Source: Bog-756 sp963845485 | GTDB lineage: Bacteria; Actinomycetota; Acidimicrobiia; Acidimicrobiales; RAAP-2 | Assembly: GCA_963845485.1 (NCBI GenBank) | Contig: CAWJSI010000017.1 | Coordinates: 1 to 64,000 of the forward strand | Direction of reading: 5' to 3' | DNA: 64,000 bases | Part shown: positions 46,201-54,785 of the stretch, piece by piece | How positions within the stretch are numbered: position 1 is the first letter of the stretch | How the letters are laid out: the number at the start of each line of letters is the position of its first letter | Position numbers and translations under genes: made by a program | Notes under the pieces: model-generated | Database searches by the model: none | Told to the model about the DNA's origin: nothing | The model's input: only the letters and a program-made list of their open reading frames with translations

Positions 46201-46231
46201 TCCTCCTGTCCGTACGGGCCTCACAGGACCC
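46201..46231 (-). promoter_or_regulatory. Putative PyrR-binding loop over the pyrR Shine-Dalgarno
   Basis: The leader reads GGGUCCUGUGAGGCCC (46216-46231). It matches the Bacillus PyrR-loop consensus ARUCCNGNGAGGYU at 12 of 14 positions, with GGG and CCC able to form the stem. The UCCUGU of this loop can instead pair with ACAGGA that contains part of the Shine-Dalgarno (46201-46209). The two pairings exclude each other, a switch-like layout suited to translational control. Confidence 0.6.
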
Positions 46232-46250
46232 ACTTCACGGTCAGGCTCCG

Positions 46251-46256
46251 ACTATA
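46251..46256 (-). promoter_or_regulatory. -10 box of the pyr operon
   Basis: TATAGT on the minus strand, giving a leader of about 47 bases before the pyrR GTG. No clear -35. Unlike most promoters here it is not leaderless, as needed for RNA-based PyrR control. Confidence 0.6.
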
Positions 46257-46331
46257 CCCGGTGTGGGAGCGCCGCGATCGGCCCGGGGTGACCCAACGGC
46301 GCGGCCCGAGGGCCGGTTGGGTGAGCCCCCG

Positions 46332-46727
46332 TCACGAACGGATGCGCGTGGCCAGAGTGGCGAGCACGCCGTTCACGAACCGTCCGGAGTCGTCGGTCGA
46401 GTAGGCCGTGGCCAGCTCAACGGCTTCGTTGAGGATCACCGCGGTGGGGACCTCGGGCCGGTCCAACAGTTCGGCCACCGCTAGTCGGAGCACGTTCCGG
46501 TCGACGACCGCCATCCGTTCGAGATCCCAGCCGATGGCGGCGTCCCCGATCATGGCGTCGATCTCGGGCCCCCGGGACTCGACCGTCTCCACCAGGCCGG
46601 TGGCGTACTCGTCGGGAGCCATGAGCAGCTCCCCCACCACCGCTGTCGGTGTGGAATCCTTCAGCTCCGCTTCGTAGAGGAGGGTCAGGGCCCGTTCACG
46701 GGCTTGGTGGCGTGGGGAGGATTCCAT
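46332..46727 (-). CDS. nusB: Transcription antitermination factor NusB
   Basis: Binds boxA RNA together with ribosomal protein S10 for antitermination on rRNA operons. The 131 residues show SSPRHQARERALTLLYEAEL, then VDRNVLRLAVAELLDRPEVP and ILNEAVELATAYSTDDSGRFVNG split over two helices. It follows efp by 109 bases that contain GGTTCC and GGTGGC simple repeats but no gene. Confidence 0.95.
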   Translation of the reverse strand: MESSPRHQARERALTLLYEAELKDSTPTAVVGELLMAPDEYATGLVETVESRGPEIDAMIGDAAIGWDLERMAVVDRNVLRLAVAELLDRPEVPTAVILNEAVELATAYSTDDSGRFVNGVLATLATRIRS

Positions 46728-46836
46728 ACGGGATGAGGGATTCGGGGGGACCGTGACCCTGGCGGCCGGTGCCGGTTCCGGTTCCGGTGGCGGTGGCGGT
46801 GGCGACGATCGTCGAGGGACTCGATGGGCGTCGGGG

Positions 46837-47397
46837 CTAGGCCCGGGTCAGGTACTCCCCGGTGCGGGTGTCGACTTTGATCTTCTCGCCTGGGTTGACG
46901 AACAGCGGCACTTGGAGGACGAGGCCCGTCTCCAAGGTGGCCGGTTTGCGGGCACCCGAGACCCGGTCCCCCTGGAGTCCCGGCTCGGTGTCGGCCACCG
47001 TGAGCTCGACCGATGCCGGCAGGTCGACACCGACGATCTCGGTCCCGAAGAACTGCAGGACGGCGTCGTCCCCTTCCTTCAGGTAGTTGGCCGAGTCCCC
47101 GAGGAGGCTGGTGTTGACCTGCAGCTGCTCATAGGAGGACGTGTCCATGAACACGTAGTCGGAACCGTCCCGGTAGAGGAACTGCATCTCGCGCTTGTCG
47201 ATGATGGCCTGTTCGAGCTTCTCGTCGGCACGGTAGGTCCGTTCGATGACCGCGCCGGTACGAGAGTTCTTCAGCTTGGTACGGACGAAGGCACCACCCT
47301 TGCCCGGCTTCACGTGCTGGAACTCGACCACGGCGAACAACCCCTCGGGGAGGTTGAGCGTCATGCCGTTACGCAGATCGTTGGTGGAGACAGCCAT
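46837..47397 (-). CDS. efp: Elongation factor P
   Basis: Relieves ribosome stalling at polyproline runs. The 186 residues have the N-terminal KOW-like domain with the tip loop FQHVKPGKGGAFVRTKL (functional Lys), and the two OB domains ending in PLFVNPGEKIKVDTRTGEYL. No modification genes (epmA/epmB or the rhamnosyl type) are nearby. Many Pro-rich proteins in this window would be clients. The ATG overlaps the pepQ stop by one base. Confidence 0.96.
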   Translation of the reverse strand: MAVSTNDLRNGMTLNLPEGLFAVVEFQHVKPGKGGAFVRTKLKNSRTGAVIERTYRADEKLEQAIIDKREMQFLYRDGSDYVFMDTSSYEQLQVNTSLLGDSANYLKEGDDAVLQFFGTEIVGVDLPASVELTVADTEPGLQGDRVSGARKPATLETGLVLQVPLFVNPGEKIKVDTRTGEYLTRA

Positions 47398-48563
47398 CAG
47401 ACAGCAACTTCCTTCGGGAACAGGGTGAGTGGACGGCTGCCGTGTTCGGTCACCACCAGCGTGTCCTCGATGCGGACCCCGCCGGTCCCGGGCAGGTACA
47501 CGCCGGGTTCCACGGTGACCACGGTGCCAGGTTCGAGGATAGCAGTCGACCCTGGGCCGACCGATGGCCCCTCGTGGATGTCGAGCCCGACACCGTGTCC
47601 GGTGCCGTGCTCGAAGCGGTCGGCCCAGCCGGACCCGGCGATGGCCTCTCGACAGACTCGGTCCACCGATCCGGCACTCACCCCCGGCTCCACCTGGGCC
47701 ACGCCCAGCCGCTGGGACTCCGCCACCACGGCGAAGACGGTGGCCAGTTGACCCGTCGGCTCCCCGCCCACACAGAAGGTACGGGTCATGTCAGAGCGGT
47801 AACCCTCGAACATGGCCCCGAAGTCCACGACGACCGGATCCCCGGCCCCGATGATCCGACCGCCGGGGCGGGCGTGGGGCTTGGCCGAGTTCTCGCCCGA
47901 GGCAACGATGGTCTCAAAGGCCCGGTCCTCGGCCCCTAACTCCCGCATGGCGTGATCCAAGGCAGCAGCGAACCGGGATTCGGTGAGGCCGGCTCCGCCC
48001 GTCGAGCGGCCCTGGGATCCCGCCTCGGCCAACAGGGGAAGCACGGTGGCCAGGGCCTCGTCGGCGATGGCGGCGGCCCGCTCCATGCGCGCCACTTCGC
48101 CGGCATCCTTCACCACCCGCAGCCCTTCCACCAGGCCGCGGGTCGGGACCAGCGGCGAGGGCTCGAAGACCTCGGTCCACGAGCGCTGGCCCGACCAAGT
48201 GACATGGTCGGCCTCGAGGCCGATGTCGGCCACACCGGCCGCGCCCTGTCTGAGCGCCTCGCGTTGGACCTGCACCCCACCGATGGCCACCTCGACGTCG
48301 CCGGCCACCCCCGCTTCGGACAGCTGCTCGCTGGACTGGGTCCGGTACCTGCCGTCCGAGGTCAGCAGGGCCCGCGTCGGGGTCACCAACAAGAGGCCGG
48401 CCGAGCCACTGAAGCCGGTGAGCCAGCGGATGTTGGCCGGGGTGGTCACCACCAGGGCGCCGACGGGGGCGCCGCCCTCGCCCGCCTCGGCCAGCACGGC
48501 ACGGAGGCGCTCCAGGCGACCGGCCACCTCGAGCGGGGCCAGTTCGCCGTCGAGACGTGACAT
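47397..48563 (-). CDS. pepQ: Xaa-Pro aminopeptidase/dipeptidase (M24 family)
   Basis: Dinuclear-metal peptidase cutting next to proline. The 388 residues have a creatinase-like N-domain (NIRWLTGFSGSAGLLLV) and the pita-bread catalytic domain with metal ligands in VVDFGAMFEGYRSDMTRTF, HGTGHGVGLDIHE, VVTVEPGVYLPG and GVRIEDTLVV. Neighbours efp and aroQ match the mycobacterial order. The ATG overlaps the aroQ stop (TGATG). Whether it prefers dipeptides or longer chains cannot be told. Confidence 0.92.
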   Translation of the reverse strand: MSRLDGELAPLEVAGRLERLRAVLAEAGEGGAPVGALVVTTPANIRWLTGFSGSAGLLLVTPTRALLTSDGRYRTQSSEQLSEAGVAGDVEVAIGGVQVQREALRQGAAGVADIGLEADHVTWSGQRSWTEVFEPSPLVPTRGLVEGLRVVKDAGEVARMERAAAIADEALATVLPLLAEAGSQGRSTGGAGLTESRFAAALDHAMRELGAEDRAFETIVASGENSAKPHARPGGRIIGAGDPVVVDFGAMFEGYRSDMTRTFCVGGEPTGQLATVFAVVAESQRLGVAQVEPGVSAGSVDRVCREAIAGSGWADRFEHGTGHGVGLDIHEGPSVGPGSTAILEPGTVVTVEPGVYLPGTGGVRIEDTLVVTEHGSRPLTLFPKEVAV

Positions 48564-49018
48564 CAGGACTCCTCCGCGGCGAGGAGCCGGTGGGCGGCAT
48601 CGATGGCCAGTCCGTAGCCGATCCCCCCGAATCCGGCGATGCACCCGTTCGCCACCGGGGCGATCACCGAGGTGTGGCGGAAGGGCTCACGTGCGGCCGG
48701 GTTGGACAGGTGCAGCTCGACCACCACCCCGTCGAATGCGGCCAGCGCGTCGTGGAGCGACCAGGAGGTGTGGGACAGGGCGCCGGCGTTGATCACGATG
48801 GCCACCGACCGGTTGCGGGCGGCATGGACCAGCTCGACCAGCTCGCCTTCGTGATTGGTCTGGTGGTGTTCGAGGGAGTAGCCGAGGCCCTTGGCGGTCG
48901 CCGTCGCCGTCGCCACGTGGTCCTCCAACCTGCCCGTCCCGTAGATGGACGGCTCCCGCTCACCCAGGAGATTGAGGTTGGGTCCCGACAGGAGCGTGAT
49001 CAGCCGGTCCGGGCTCAT
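48563..49018 (-). CDS. aroQ: 3-dehydroquinate dehydratase, type II
   Basis: Third shikimate step, in the small dodecameric class. The 151 residues show LLSGPNLNLLGEREPSIYG (catalytic Tyr), HHQTNHEGELVELVH, IVINAGALSHTSWSLHDAL and VELHLSNPAAREPFRHTSV (catalytic His). The ATG overlaps the aroB stop (ATGA). Confidence 0.96.
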   Translation of the reverse strand: MSPDRLITLLSGPNLNLLGEREPSIYGTGRLEDHVATATATAKGLGYSLEHHQTNHEGELVELVHAARNRSVAIVINAGALSHTSWSLHDALAAFDGVVVELHLSNPAAREPFRHTSVIAPVANGCIAGFGGIGYGLAIDAAHRLLAAEES

Positions 49019-50090
49019 GGTCGTCCTCCTGGTTGTGACCGCTCCATGGCAGCCAGGGTAGCGATCACCGTGGACCGGTCGACGCCATGCACCACTTCGA
49101 CCCCATCGGGTCCGTCGAGGACGAAGGTGAGGTCGTGGTGGGCCTTCTTGTCCCGTTCCATGAACGAGGTAAGCCGCTCGGGGTCGGCATCGTGGGGCAG
49201 CAGGGGCGAGAGGTCGAATCCGCCCACGACGGCACGGTGGCGCCGTTCGGCCTGTTCGTCGATCCTCCCCATCCGGAGGGCGAGCTGGCCGGCGAAGACA
49301 AGGCCGACGGCCACCGCCTCCCCGTGCCGCAGGTCCCAGCCGGCGTCGGGGTCGAACGCGGTGGCCTCCAGGGCGTGGGCGAGAGTGTGCCCGTAGTTGA
49401 GCAGCATGCGCAGATCGCCCTCCCGCTCGTCGGCCGTCACCACACCGGCCTTGATGGCGACGCACCGGGCCACCTGCTCGTCGAGCGGCAGATCGAGCAG
49501 CGAGGCATCGGGCTCGGTGTCGTTTCCGGTCAGGCCCCCGAGGAAGGCGTACTTGGCCATCTCGCCGCGGCCCGAGGCCCACTCCCTCGGGGGCAGCGTG
49601 CCCAGCACCTCGGTGTCGCAGACCACCGCCCGGGGTTGCCAGAACGCCCCCACCAGATTCTTGCCCTCGGGCAGGTTGACACCCGTCTTGCCGCCGATCG
49701 CCGCGTCGACCTGGCCGAGCAGCGTGGTGGCCACGTTGACATAGGCCGTCCCCCGGTGGAACGAGGCGGCGGCGAACCCGGCCAGGTCGGTGACCACGCC
49801 CCCACCGACGGCCACGACGACGTCGGCACGGCTGAGGCCCCACCGGGCGAACCCACGGCACAGCTCTTCCACCACGGCCAGGGACTTGGCCTCCTCGCCG
49901 TCGGGCACCGTGAACCGCTCACTGGCCAGGCCCGGATCCACGTGCACCCCGATCCCGTCCTGGGTGACGATGGCCGCCCGGGCCGCACCCGGGACCTCAC
50001 GGGCCACCAGGTCGGCCAGCTGATGGCGCGCCCCGCGCCCACCACGACGTCATAGCCACGCTCGCCCAGATCGACCGGAACGACTCTCAC
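49015..50090 (-). CDS. aroB: 3-dehydroquinate synthase, broken by a one-base frameshift
   Basis: Second shikimate step, NAD- and metal-dependent. The main frame has ADVVVAVGGGVVTDLAGFAA, TTLLGQVDAAIGGKTGVNLP and NYGHTLAHALEA (metal His). The true N-terminus, RVVPVDLGERGYDVVVGAG from GTG 50090, is in another frame; inserting one base in the run at 50031-50034 joins it to ARHQLADLVAREVPGAARAA and gives 358 residues, normal for AroB. The GTG overlaps the aroK stop (GTGA), confirming the start. Without a shift, translation could only begin near 50007 and lose the first strands. Probably a sequence error. Confidence 0.88.
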
Positions 50091-50623
50091 GCAATTTCAC
50101 CTCGGGTGCGCCCCGACAGTCCCGTTCCGGCCAGAATCCGCTCCACCACTTCTCCTGGCGTCAACGCATCGACGTCGACGGTGAAGGCGGCCACCGACTC
50201 GTAGAGGGGTCGGCGCACCTCGTCCAAGGCCACCAGGGCCGTCGACGGGTCGTCGTCCAGCAGCGGACGGCCGGTTCCGTCACCCACCCGGTCGGCCAGC
50301 ACCCGGGGGTCGGCCCGCAGCCACACCACCGTGCCCGACCGGGTGAGCAACGCACGGTTGGCCGCCGACAGCACCACGCCGCCGGCCGCCGACACCACAA
50401 CTGGCTCGTCCCCCGAGAGGGCATCGTTGAGCACCCGCTCCTCCTCGGCCCGAAACGCAGCCTCACCCCGCTCGGCGAACAGCTCGGGCACGGTGTGGCC
50501 GGTCTCTTCCATGATTTGGACGTCCGAGTCGAACGACCGCCAGCCCAACCGGTCGGCCAGCAGCCGACCCACCGTGGTCTTCCCCGCCCCCATCATCCCG
50601 ACGAGGATCAGCCGGTCAACCAT
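50087..50623 (-). CDS. aroK: Shikimate kinase
   Basis: Phosphorylates shikimate at O3. The 178 residues begin MVDRLILVGMMGAGKTTVGR (P-loop) and keep the shikimate-binding RSFDSDVQIMEETGHTVPEL and SAAGGVVLSAANRALL. The lid region is GDGTGRPLLDDDP. The ATG at 50623 overlaps the aroC end by 8 bases; upstream residues in the frame are not conserved. Confidence 0.95.
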   Translation of the reverse strand: MVDRLILVGMMGAGKTTVGRLLADRLGWRSFDSDVQIMEETGHTVPELFAERGEAAFRAEEERVLNDALSGDEPVVVSAAGGVVLSAANRALLTRSGTVVWLRADPRVLADRVGDGTGRPLLDDDPSTALVALDEVRRPLYESVAAFTVDVDALTPGEVVERILAGTGLSGRTRGEIA

Positions 50624-51848
50624 CGGTCGGGGGCGGAAGCGCAGCCGAGGGGGTGTCCCCGAGGGCGGCCAGGTAGCCCAGCCGGTTGCGCCGGAACTCG
50701 GCCACCGAGTCACCCCCGAACTTGCGCAGGGCCTCGGAGGCCAGCACCAGCGAGACCATGGTCTCGGCCACCACGCCCATGGCCGGCACGGCCGTCACGT
50801 CGGTGCGCTCCTTGAAGGAGACCGTCGACTCCTTCGTGACCACGTCGACGGTCCCGAGCGTCGGTCGGTTGAGGGTGGCCAACGGCTTCATGGCGGCGCG
50901 GGCCACGATGGGCGAGCCGGTCGAGATCCCCCCTTCGATGCCCCCGGCATGGTGGGTGTCCCGCGCGTACCCACCGCCGAGGAGCCCTTCGACATCGCCC
51001 GGGGTGCCTCCCCCACCTGGGCCAGCCATCCGGATGGCGTCGTGGGCCTCCGAACCGCGCCGGCCGGCCAGCTCGAAGCCGTCCCCGAACTCGACGGCCT
51101 TGACGGCCTGGATGCTCATGAGCGCCTGAGCCACCAGGGCATCGAGTTTTCGGTCCCAGTGCACATGGCTGCCCAAGCCCACCGGCACCCCGTAGGCGAT
51201 GACCTCGGCCACGCCGCCGAGCGAGTCACCCACTTTGGCGGCCGCCTTGACCGCCGCCACCATCCGCTTCTCGGCATCGGGATCGGTGCAGCGGACTTGG
51301 GATTCGTCCACCTTCAACAGCTGGTCGATGGTGGGGAGTGGTCCGGGCTCGGCCCGCTCCGGCCCCAGCTGCACGATGTGACTGAGGACGTCGATCCCGA
51401 TCTGGGCCAAGAGCAGTTTGGCCAGGGTCCCCGCCGCCACCCGGGCCGCCGTCTCCCGGGCCGACGCCCGCTCAAGCACGTCTCGGGCGTCATCGAGGCC
51501 GTACTTCAACATGCCCGACAGGTCGGCGTGACCGGGCCGGGGTTGGGTCAGGACCTTGGAAGGGAGGCCGGGCCCCGGCGCCATCTCGGTCTCCCACTTC
51601 GGCCACTCGGTGTTGGCGATCTCGATGGCCACGGGTGATCCCAGCGTCCGGCCGTGGCGGATGCCCCCGACCAGGGTGACCTCGTCGGCCTCGAATCGCA
51701 TGCGCGGTCCCCGGCCGAAGCCCAGCCGCCGTCGGGCCAGGCCCCGTTGGATGTCCTCGGCCGTCACCAGCAGGCCCGATGGCATGCCCTCCACGATGAC
51801 CACGAGGGCGCGTCCGTGCGATTCGCCGGCAGTCAGGTAGCGGAGCAT
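50616..51848 (-). CDS. aroC: Chorismate synthase
   Basis: Last common aromatic step; needs reduced FMN. The 410 residues have MLRYLTAGESHGRALVVIVE, RRRLGFGRGPRM, the signature RASARETAARVAAG and GGIEGGISTGSPIVARAAMK. Its flavin must be reduced by another enzyme. A TAGATT box ends 7 bases before the ATG, so the aro operon transcript is probably leaderless and starts here, after the prepilin peptidase gene. Confidence 0.96.
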   Translation of the reverse strand: MLRYLTAGESHGRALVVIVEGMPSGLLVTAEDIQRGLARRRLGFGRGPRMRFEADEVTLVGGIRHGRTLGSPVAIEIANTEWPKWETEMAPGPGLPSKVLTQPRPGHADLSGMLKYGLDDARDVLERASARETAARVAAGTLAKLLLAQIGIDVLSHIVQLGPERAEPGPLPTIDQLLKVDESQVRCTDPDAEKRMVAAVKAAAKVGDSLGGVAEVIAYGVPVGLGSHVHWDRKLDALVAQALMSIQAVKAVEFGDGFELAGRRGSEAHDAIRMAGPGGGGTPGDVEGLLGGGYARDTHHAGGIEGGISTGSPIVARAAMKPLATLNRPTLGTVDVVTKESTVSFKERTDVTAVPAMGVVAETMVSLVLASEALRKFGGDSVAEFRRNRLGYLAALGDTPSAALPPPTDG

Positions 51849-51855
51849 CCCGGCA

Positions 51856-51861
51856 AATCTA
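51856..51861 (-). promoter_or_regulatory. Leaderless -10 box of aroC
   Basis: TAGATT on the minus strand, 7 bases before the aroC ATG. Confidence 0.6.
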
Positions 51862-51929
51862 CTCGGGGGTCGGGGCGTCCCCGGCCGTGCGTCCCTGCCC
51901 ACCGACCGCGGCTTCGCTCATGACCCGGC

Positions 51930-52814
51930 TCATGAGTTGGCGTGGAAGAGGCTCTGGGCGATCGAGGCGCCCCAGAAGACGGCGATCACCGCACCCACCG
52001 ACAGGGAGGGGGCGAACGGGATGCGGGTCTTGCGACCGGCCGACGAGACCACCATGAGGACGAGACCGAACACCATCCCGACGAGGAACCCGGCGAGGAA
52101 GGCCACGTAGGCATGGAGCAGACTCAACCAGCCCGTGGTGAACCCGATGGCGCCGGCCAGGCGCACGTCGCCGAAGCCCATGCCCCGGGGGATGAACCAC
52201 CAGACGGCGAAGAAGAGCCCGAAGGCCACCGCAGCACCGATGAGCGCACCGTCCAGGCTGTGCCAGGTGTGATCGACGGCGGACGTGGCCACCAAGAGGG
52301 GCACGATGAGGGCCAGGGCGCCGTAGATCAGTCGTCTCGGCACCAGGCGGTGGGAGAGATCGGTGATCGAGATCGTCACCAGCATGGCGAAGAACACGCA
52401 GTACGGGGCCAGCACCAGATCACGGCCGAAGTGGGCGGCCGCACCGCCGAAGAGGACGGCGGTGACGACGGCGGCACCGACCGTGCGTGGTGGCGAGAGG
52501 TCCTTGGGTAGGAGGTTCGGCACCGTGCGGTCCTCGGGTGCAGGATCGTCGGAGTCGTCGGCATCGGCGGCGTCGAGGGCGCCCTCGATCGCCACTTCTA
52601 CGTGCTCGACGGTCGACTGGTGCGGTGCGCTGGTGTCGCCGGCGTCGGCCCGGTGGGCGACCTCGGCGGCCTCCTCCTCGGCGACGATGCGCTCGGCCCG
52701 ACGCTGTTCGTCTACGACGTGGCTCCGCTCAGCCTCCCGCTGGCCGAGCGGGTCGAGTACCGCACCGATGATGAGGCCGGCCACGGTGGTCCCGGCGACC
52801 AGGAGTGTGTCCAC
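51930..52814 (-). CDS. Prepilin peptidase (A24 family), insertion form
   Basis: Membrane aspartic peptidase that trims type IV pilin-like leaders. The catalytic Asp pair is present in TISITDLSHRLVPRRL and MGFGDVRLAGAIGF. The 294 residues have one N-terminal helix, then about 85 charged Ala/Asp/Glu-rich residues (about 25-110), then six or more helices. The N-methylation domain and its CxxC zinc motifs are missing. No pilin or pilus ATPase is in the window. GTG at 52814 is preferred over the adjacent GTG because TACGTT ends 7 bases before it. Confidence 0.82.
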   Translation of the reverse strand: MDTLLVAGTTVAGLIIGAVLDPLGQREAERSHVVDEQRRAERIVAEEEAAEVAHRADAGDTSAPHQSTVEHVEVAIEGALDAADADDSDDPAPEDRTVPNLLPKDLSPPRTVGAAVVTAVLFGGAAAHFGRDLVLAPYCVFFAMLVTISITDLSHRLVPRRLIYGALALIVPLLVATSAVDHTWHSLDGALIGAAVAFGLFFAVWWFIPRGMGFGDVRLAGAIGFTTGWLSLLHAYVAFLAGFLVGMVFGLVLMVVSSAGRKTRIPFAPSLSVGAVIAVFWGASIAQSLFHANS

Positions 52815-52821
52815 CACACGA

Positions 52822-52827
52822 AACGTA
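52822..52827 (-). promoter_or_regulatory. Leaderless -10 box of the prepilin peptidase gene
   Basis: TACGTT on the minus strand, 7 bases before the GTG at 52814. Confidence 0.5.
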
Positions 52828-52936
52828 CAGGACGGACCTGCGCGAAACGGGCATCATCCGGGCCGATCTGACCGCTCGACCCTCCGGGCGCCCTACTCGG
52901 GGCGATGCGCTACCGGACCCGAGATCTGGCCTCGGC

Positions 52937-53593
52937 TCAGCTGTGGGACGGCTCGTAGTACGGATTCGTGCCGTCAGCGTGGTCGGTGACGTCCACGATG
53001 TTGACGATCTCGGGGATGGCCTCGCGCAGGATCACTTCGATCCCCTGGGTCAGCGTGGCCTTGGCCATACCGCACCCCTGACAACCGCCGCTCAGGCGAA
53101 GGTAGATCGACTTGTCCTTGACGGCCACGAGGTCGGCCCGACCGCCGTGGGAGGCGATGCTCGGATTGACCTGCTCGTCGAGGACCGAGACCACCTGGAG
53201 GGCCAACGGATCGGACAGATCGACCTCGGGGCTCGAGCCGAGGCCCTGGAGAGTCGGCGCCGGGGGCGTATTCGGGTTCACGATGACCAACCCGCCCTCG
53301 CCCGCCTCATCGGTCACGAAGTCGAGCGTGGCACCCTGGAGGCGCTCCACGCTGGTCTGGGGTACGACCACGGGCAGGTCGTCGTCGTGCTGGACGACGT
53401 CGCCGACGCCGGCATCGGCCAGAGCCTGGAAGTACATGTCGTAGGCGTACGCCCCGTTGCTCTCACCGTTGATCTCGAGCCACAGCGCCAACGCACCGGC
53501 GTCCGCCTCGCTGGCCAACACCTCGAGCACGGTGGCCCGGGCATCGGGGGTGATCGCCAACACGGGCCTGATGTCCTCACGGGCTTCGCTCAT
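52937..53593 (-). CDS. NfuA-like iron-sulfur carrier
   Basis: Two-domain Fe-S carrier of 218 residues. The N-terminal half (about 12-110) resembles an A-type carrier fold (ALALWLEINGESNGAYAYDM) but lacks its Cys ligands, as in NfuA. The C-terminal NifU domain (about 130-205) has the cluster motif LSGGCQGCGMAKATLTQGIE. It likely hands 4Fe-4S clusters to client enzymes. The start is ATG 53593, 7 bases after TATGAT. Only 18 bases separate it from the divergent Cys-rich protein. Confidence 0.88.
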   Translation of the reverse strand: MSEAREDIRPVLAITPDARATVLEVLASEADAGALALWLEINGESNGAYAYDMYFQALADAGVGDVVQHDDDLPVVVPQTSVERLQGATLDFVTDEAGEGGLVIVNPNTPPAPTLQGLGSSPEVDLSDPLALQVVSVLDEQVNPSIASHGGRADLVAVKDKSIYLRLSGGCQGCGMAKATLTQGIEVILREAIPEIVNIVDVTDHADGTNPYYEPSHS

Positions 53594-53600
53594 GCCTGTC

Positions 53601-53606
53601 ATCATA
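53601..53606 (-). promoter_or_regulatory. Leaderless -10 box of the NfuA-like gene
   Basis: TATGAT on the minus strand, 7 bases before the ATG. The reverse side (CATCAT six bases before GTG 53612) may serve the divergent gene. Confidence 0.6.
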
Positions 53607-53611
53607 AGGGC

Positions 53612-54361
53612 GTGTCGCCATCAGACAAGCACGTGCCGCCCGAATCCCATGAGTGGGTGAGCTTCGACGATCCCGACGAGGAGCGCACCTGGCTCTTCGA
53701 CGTGACCTTCCTCGCCAGCGCGTGGACGTGCATCTTCGGACAGGGATGCCAGGGGGTTCTCACCGGGCCGGCACCCGAACTCGTCCAGGGCTGTTGCTCC
53801 TACGGGGCCCACTTCACGGGCAAGAAGGATGCCCGGGCTGTCGAAAAGGCCGCCCTCGAACTGGGACCGGACCTGTGGCAGTTCCACAAGCAGGGCCAAA
53901 AAGGAGTGGTCAAGAAGTTGGCCGACGGTGACCTCGGAACCCGCCTGGTCGACGGAGCCTGCATCTTCCTCAACCGGCCGGGGTTTCCTGCCGGTGCCGG
54001 CTGCGCCCTCCACAAGTTGGCCGAGGCCAAGGGCCGCAGCCACGTCGAGTACAAGCCCGAGGTCTGCTGGCAGCTGCCCCTCCGACGCGAGGACGAAACG
54101 GCCGCGGACGGGCGGGTGACCTCAGTCGTTCGACAGTGGGATCGTCGGCACTGGGGCGAAGGCGGCGAGGAGTTCCACTGGTGGTGCACCGAGGCCCCCG
54201 AGGCGTTTGTCGGACACGACCCGGTCTACGTCTCGATGAGGACCGAGCTCGAGACCATGGCCGGCAAGAAGGTGTACAAGAGACTGGCCGCCTATCTCGA
54301 CGGCAGGACGCAAGCGAGCGTTCCGGTCACCCTGCTCCCCCATCCGACGGTCCGACGCTGA
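53612..54361 (+). CDS. Conserved Cys-rich protein, possible metal or Fe-S binding
   Basis: Soluble protein of 249 residues with no named function that I know. It has many Cys in conserved-looking settings: SAWTCIFGQGCQGVLTG, LVQGCCSYGAHFTGKKDA, DGACIFLNRPGFPAGAGCAL, PEVCWQLPLRRED and FHWWCTEAPEAFVG. The spacing recalls YkgJ-like proteins thought to bind zinc or an iron cluster. It diverges from the NfuA-like gene with starts 18 bases apart, hinting at shared control or a cluster-related role. No signal peptide or membrane helix is seen. Confidence 0.75.
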   Translation: MSPSDKHVPPESHEWVSFDDPDEERTWLFDVTFLASAWTCIFGQGCQGVLTGPAPELVQGCCSYGAHFTGKKDARAVEKAALELGPDLWQFHKQGQKGVVKKLADGDLGTRLVDGACIFLNRPGFPAGAGCALHKLAEAKGRSHVEYKPEVCWQLPLRREDETAADGRVTSVVRQWDRRHWGEGGEEFHWWCTEAPEAFVGHDPVYVSMRTELETMAGKKVYKRLAAYLDGRTQASVPVTLLPHPTVRR

Positions 54362-54435
54362 TCCCGGCAGTGGCGACCCGAGCGAGACGCGTTCGGGTCA
54401 GTATCGCGGCGGAATGACGACCGGCAACGGCCCGC

Positions 54436-54645
54436 CTACTCGGCCAGGGGGTCATCCTCGGCGAAGGACGGGTCCTTCGGAGCCGTGCCGAGAATCTCGT
54501 CGTAGTCGTCCTCGGTAGCCAGGCACCACGACGCGTGCTTGTCATCGGGCTCGGCGCCGCACTCGGGACAGCGCCGGTTGGCGGTCGCGACCGAACGCTT
54601 CAGGCTGCGCGCTTCTTCGAAGCGGCGATGGCGTCCCTTCTTCAC
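54436..54645 (-). CDS. Small zinc-ribbon-like protein
   Basis: A 69-residue protein with a basic N-terminus (KKGRHRRFEEARSLKRSVAT), a likely zinc site RRCPECGAEPDDKHASWC (Cys-X2-Cys ... His-X3-Cys) and an acidic C-terminus. GGAG lies 8 bases before the GTG at 54645, and a TACACT box (54727-54732) could start the transcript. Function unknown. Confidence 0.65.
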   Translation of the reverse strand: MKKGRHRRFEEARSLKRSVATANRRCPECGAEPDDKHASWCLATEDDYDEILGTAPKDPSFAEDDPLAE

Positions 54646-54773
54646 GGAAACAACTCCTTGCCCCACCTGCGGTGGTATTCCCCCGACACGGCGAACCCGG
54701 GTGATGACGATCACCGATCGGAAACCAGTGTAGTGCGACGTCTCCCCAGTCGTGGCACACCTTCGGGCCCCGG

Positions 54774-54779
54774 TACCAT
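54774..54779 (+). promoter_or_regulatory. Leaderless -10 box of the 78-residue protein gene
   Basis: TACCAT ends 6 bases before the ATG at 54786. Confidence 0.6.
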
Positions 54780-54785
54780 CGAGTC

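Noticed and set aside
46775..46800. GGTTCC/GGTGGC simple repeat between nusB and efp
   Set aside because: Short low-complexity run with no sign of function; possibly slippage.
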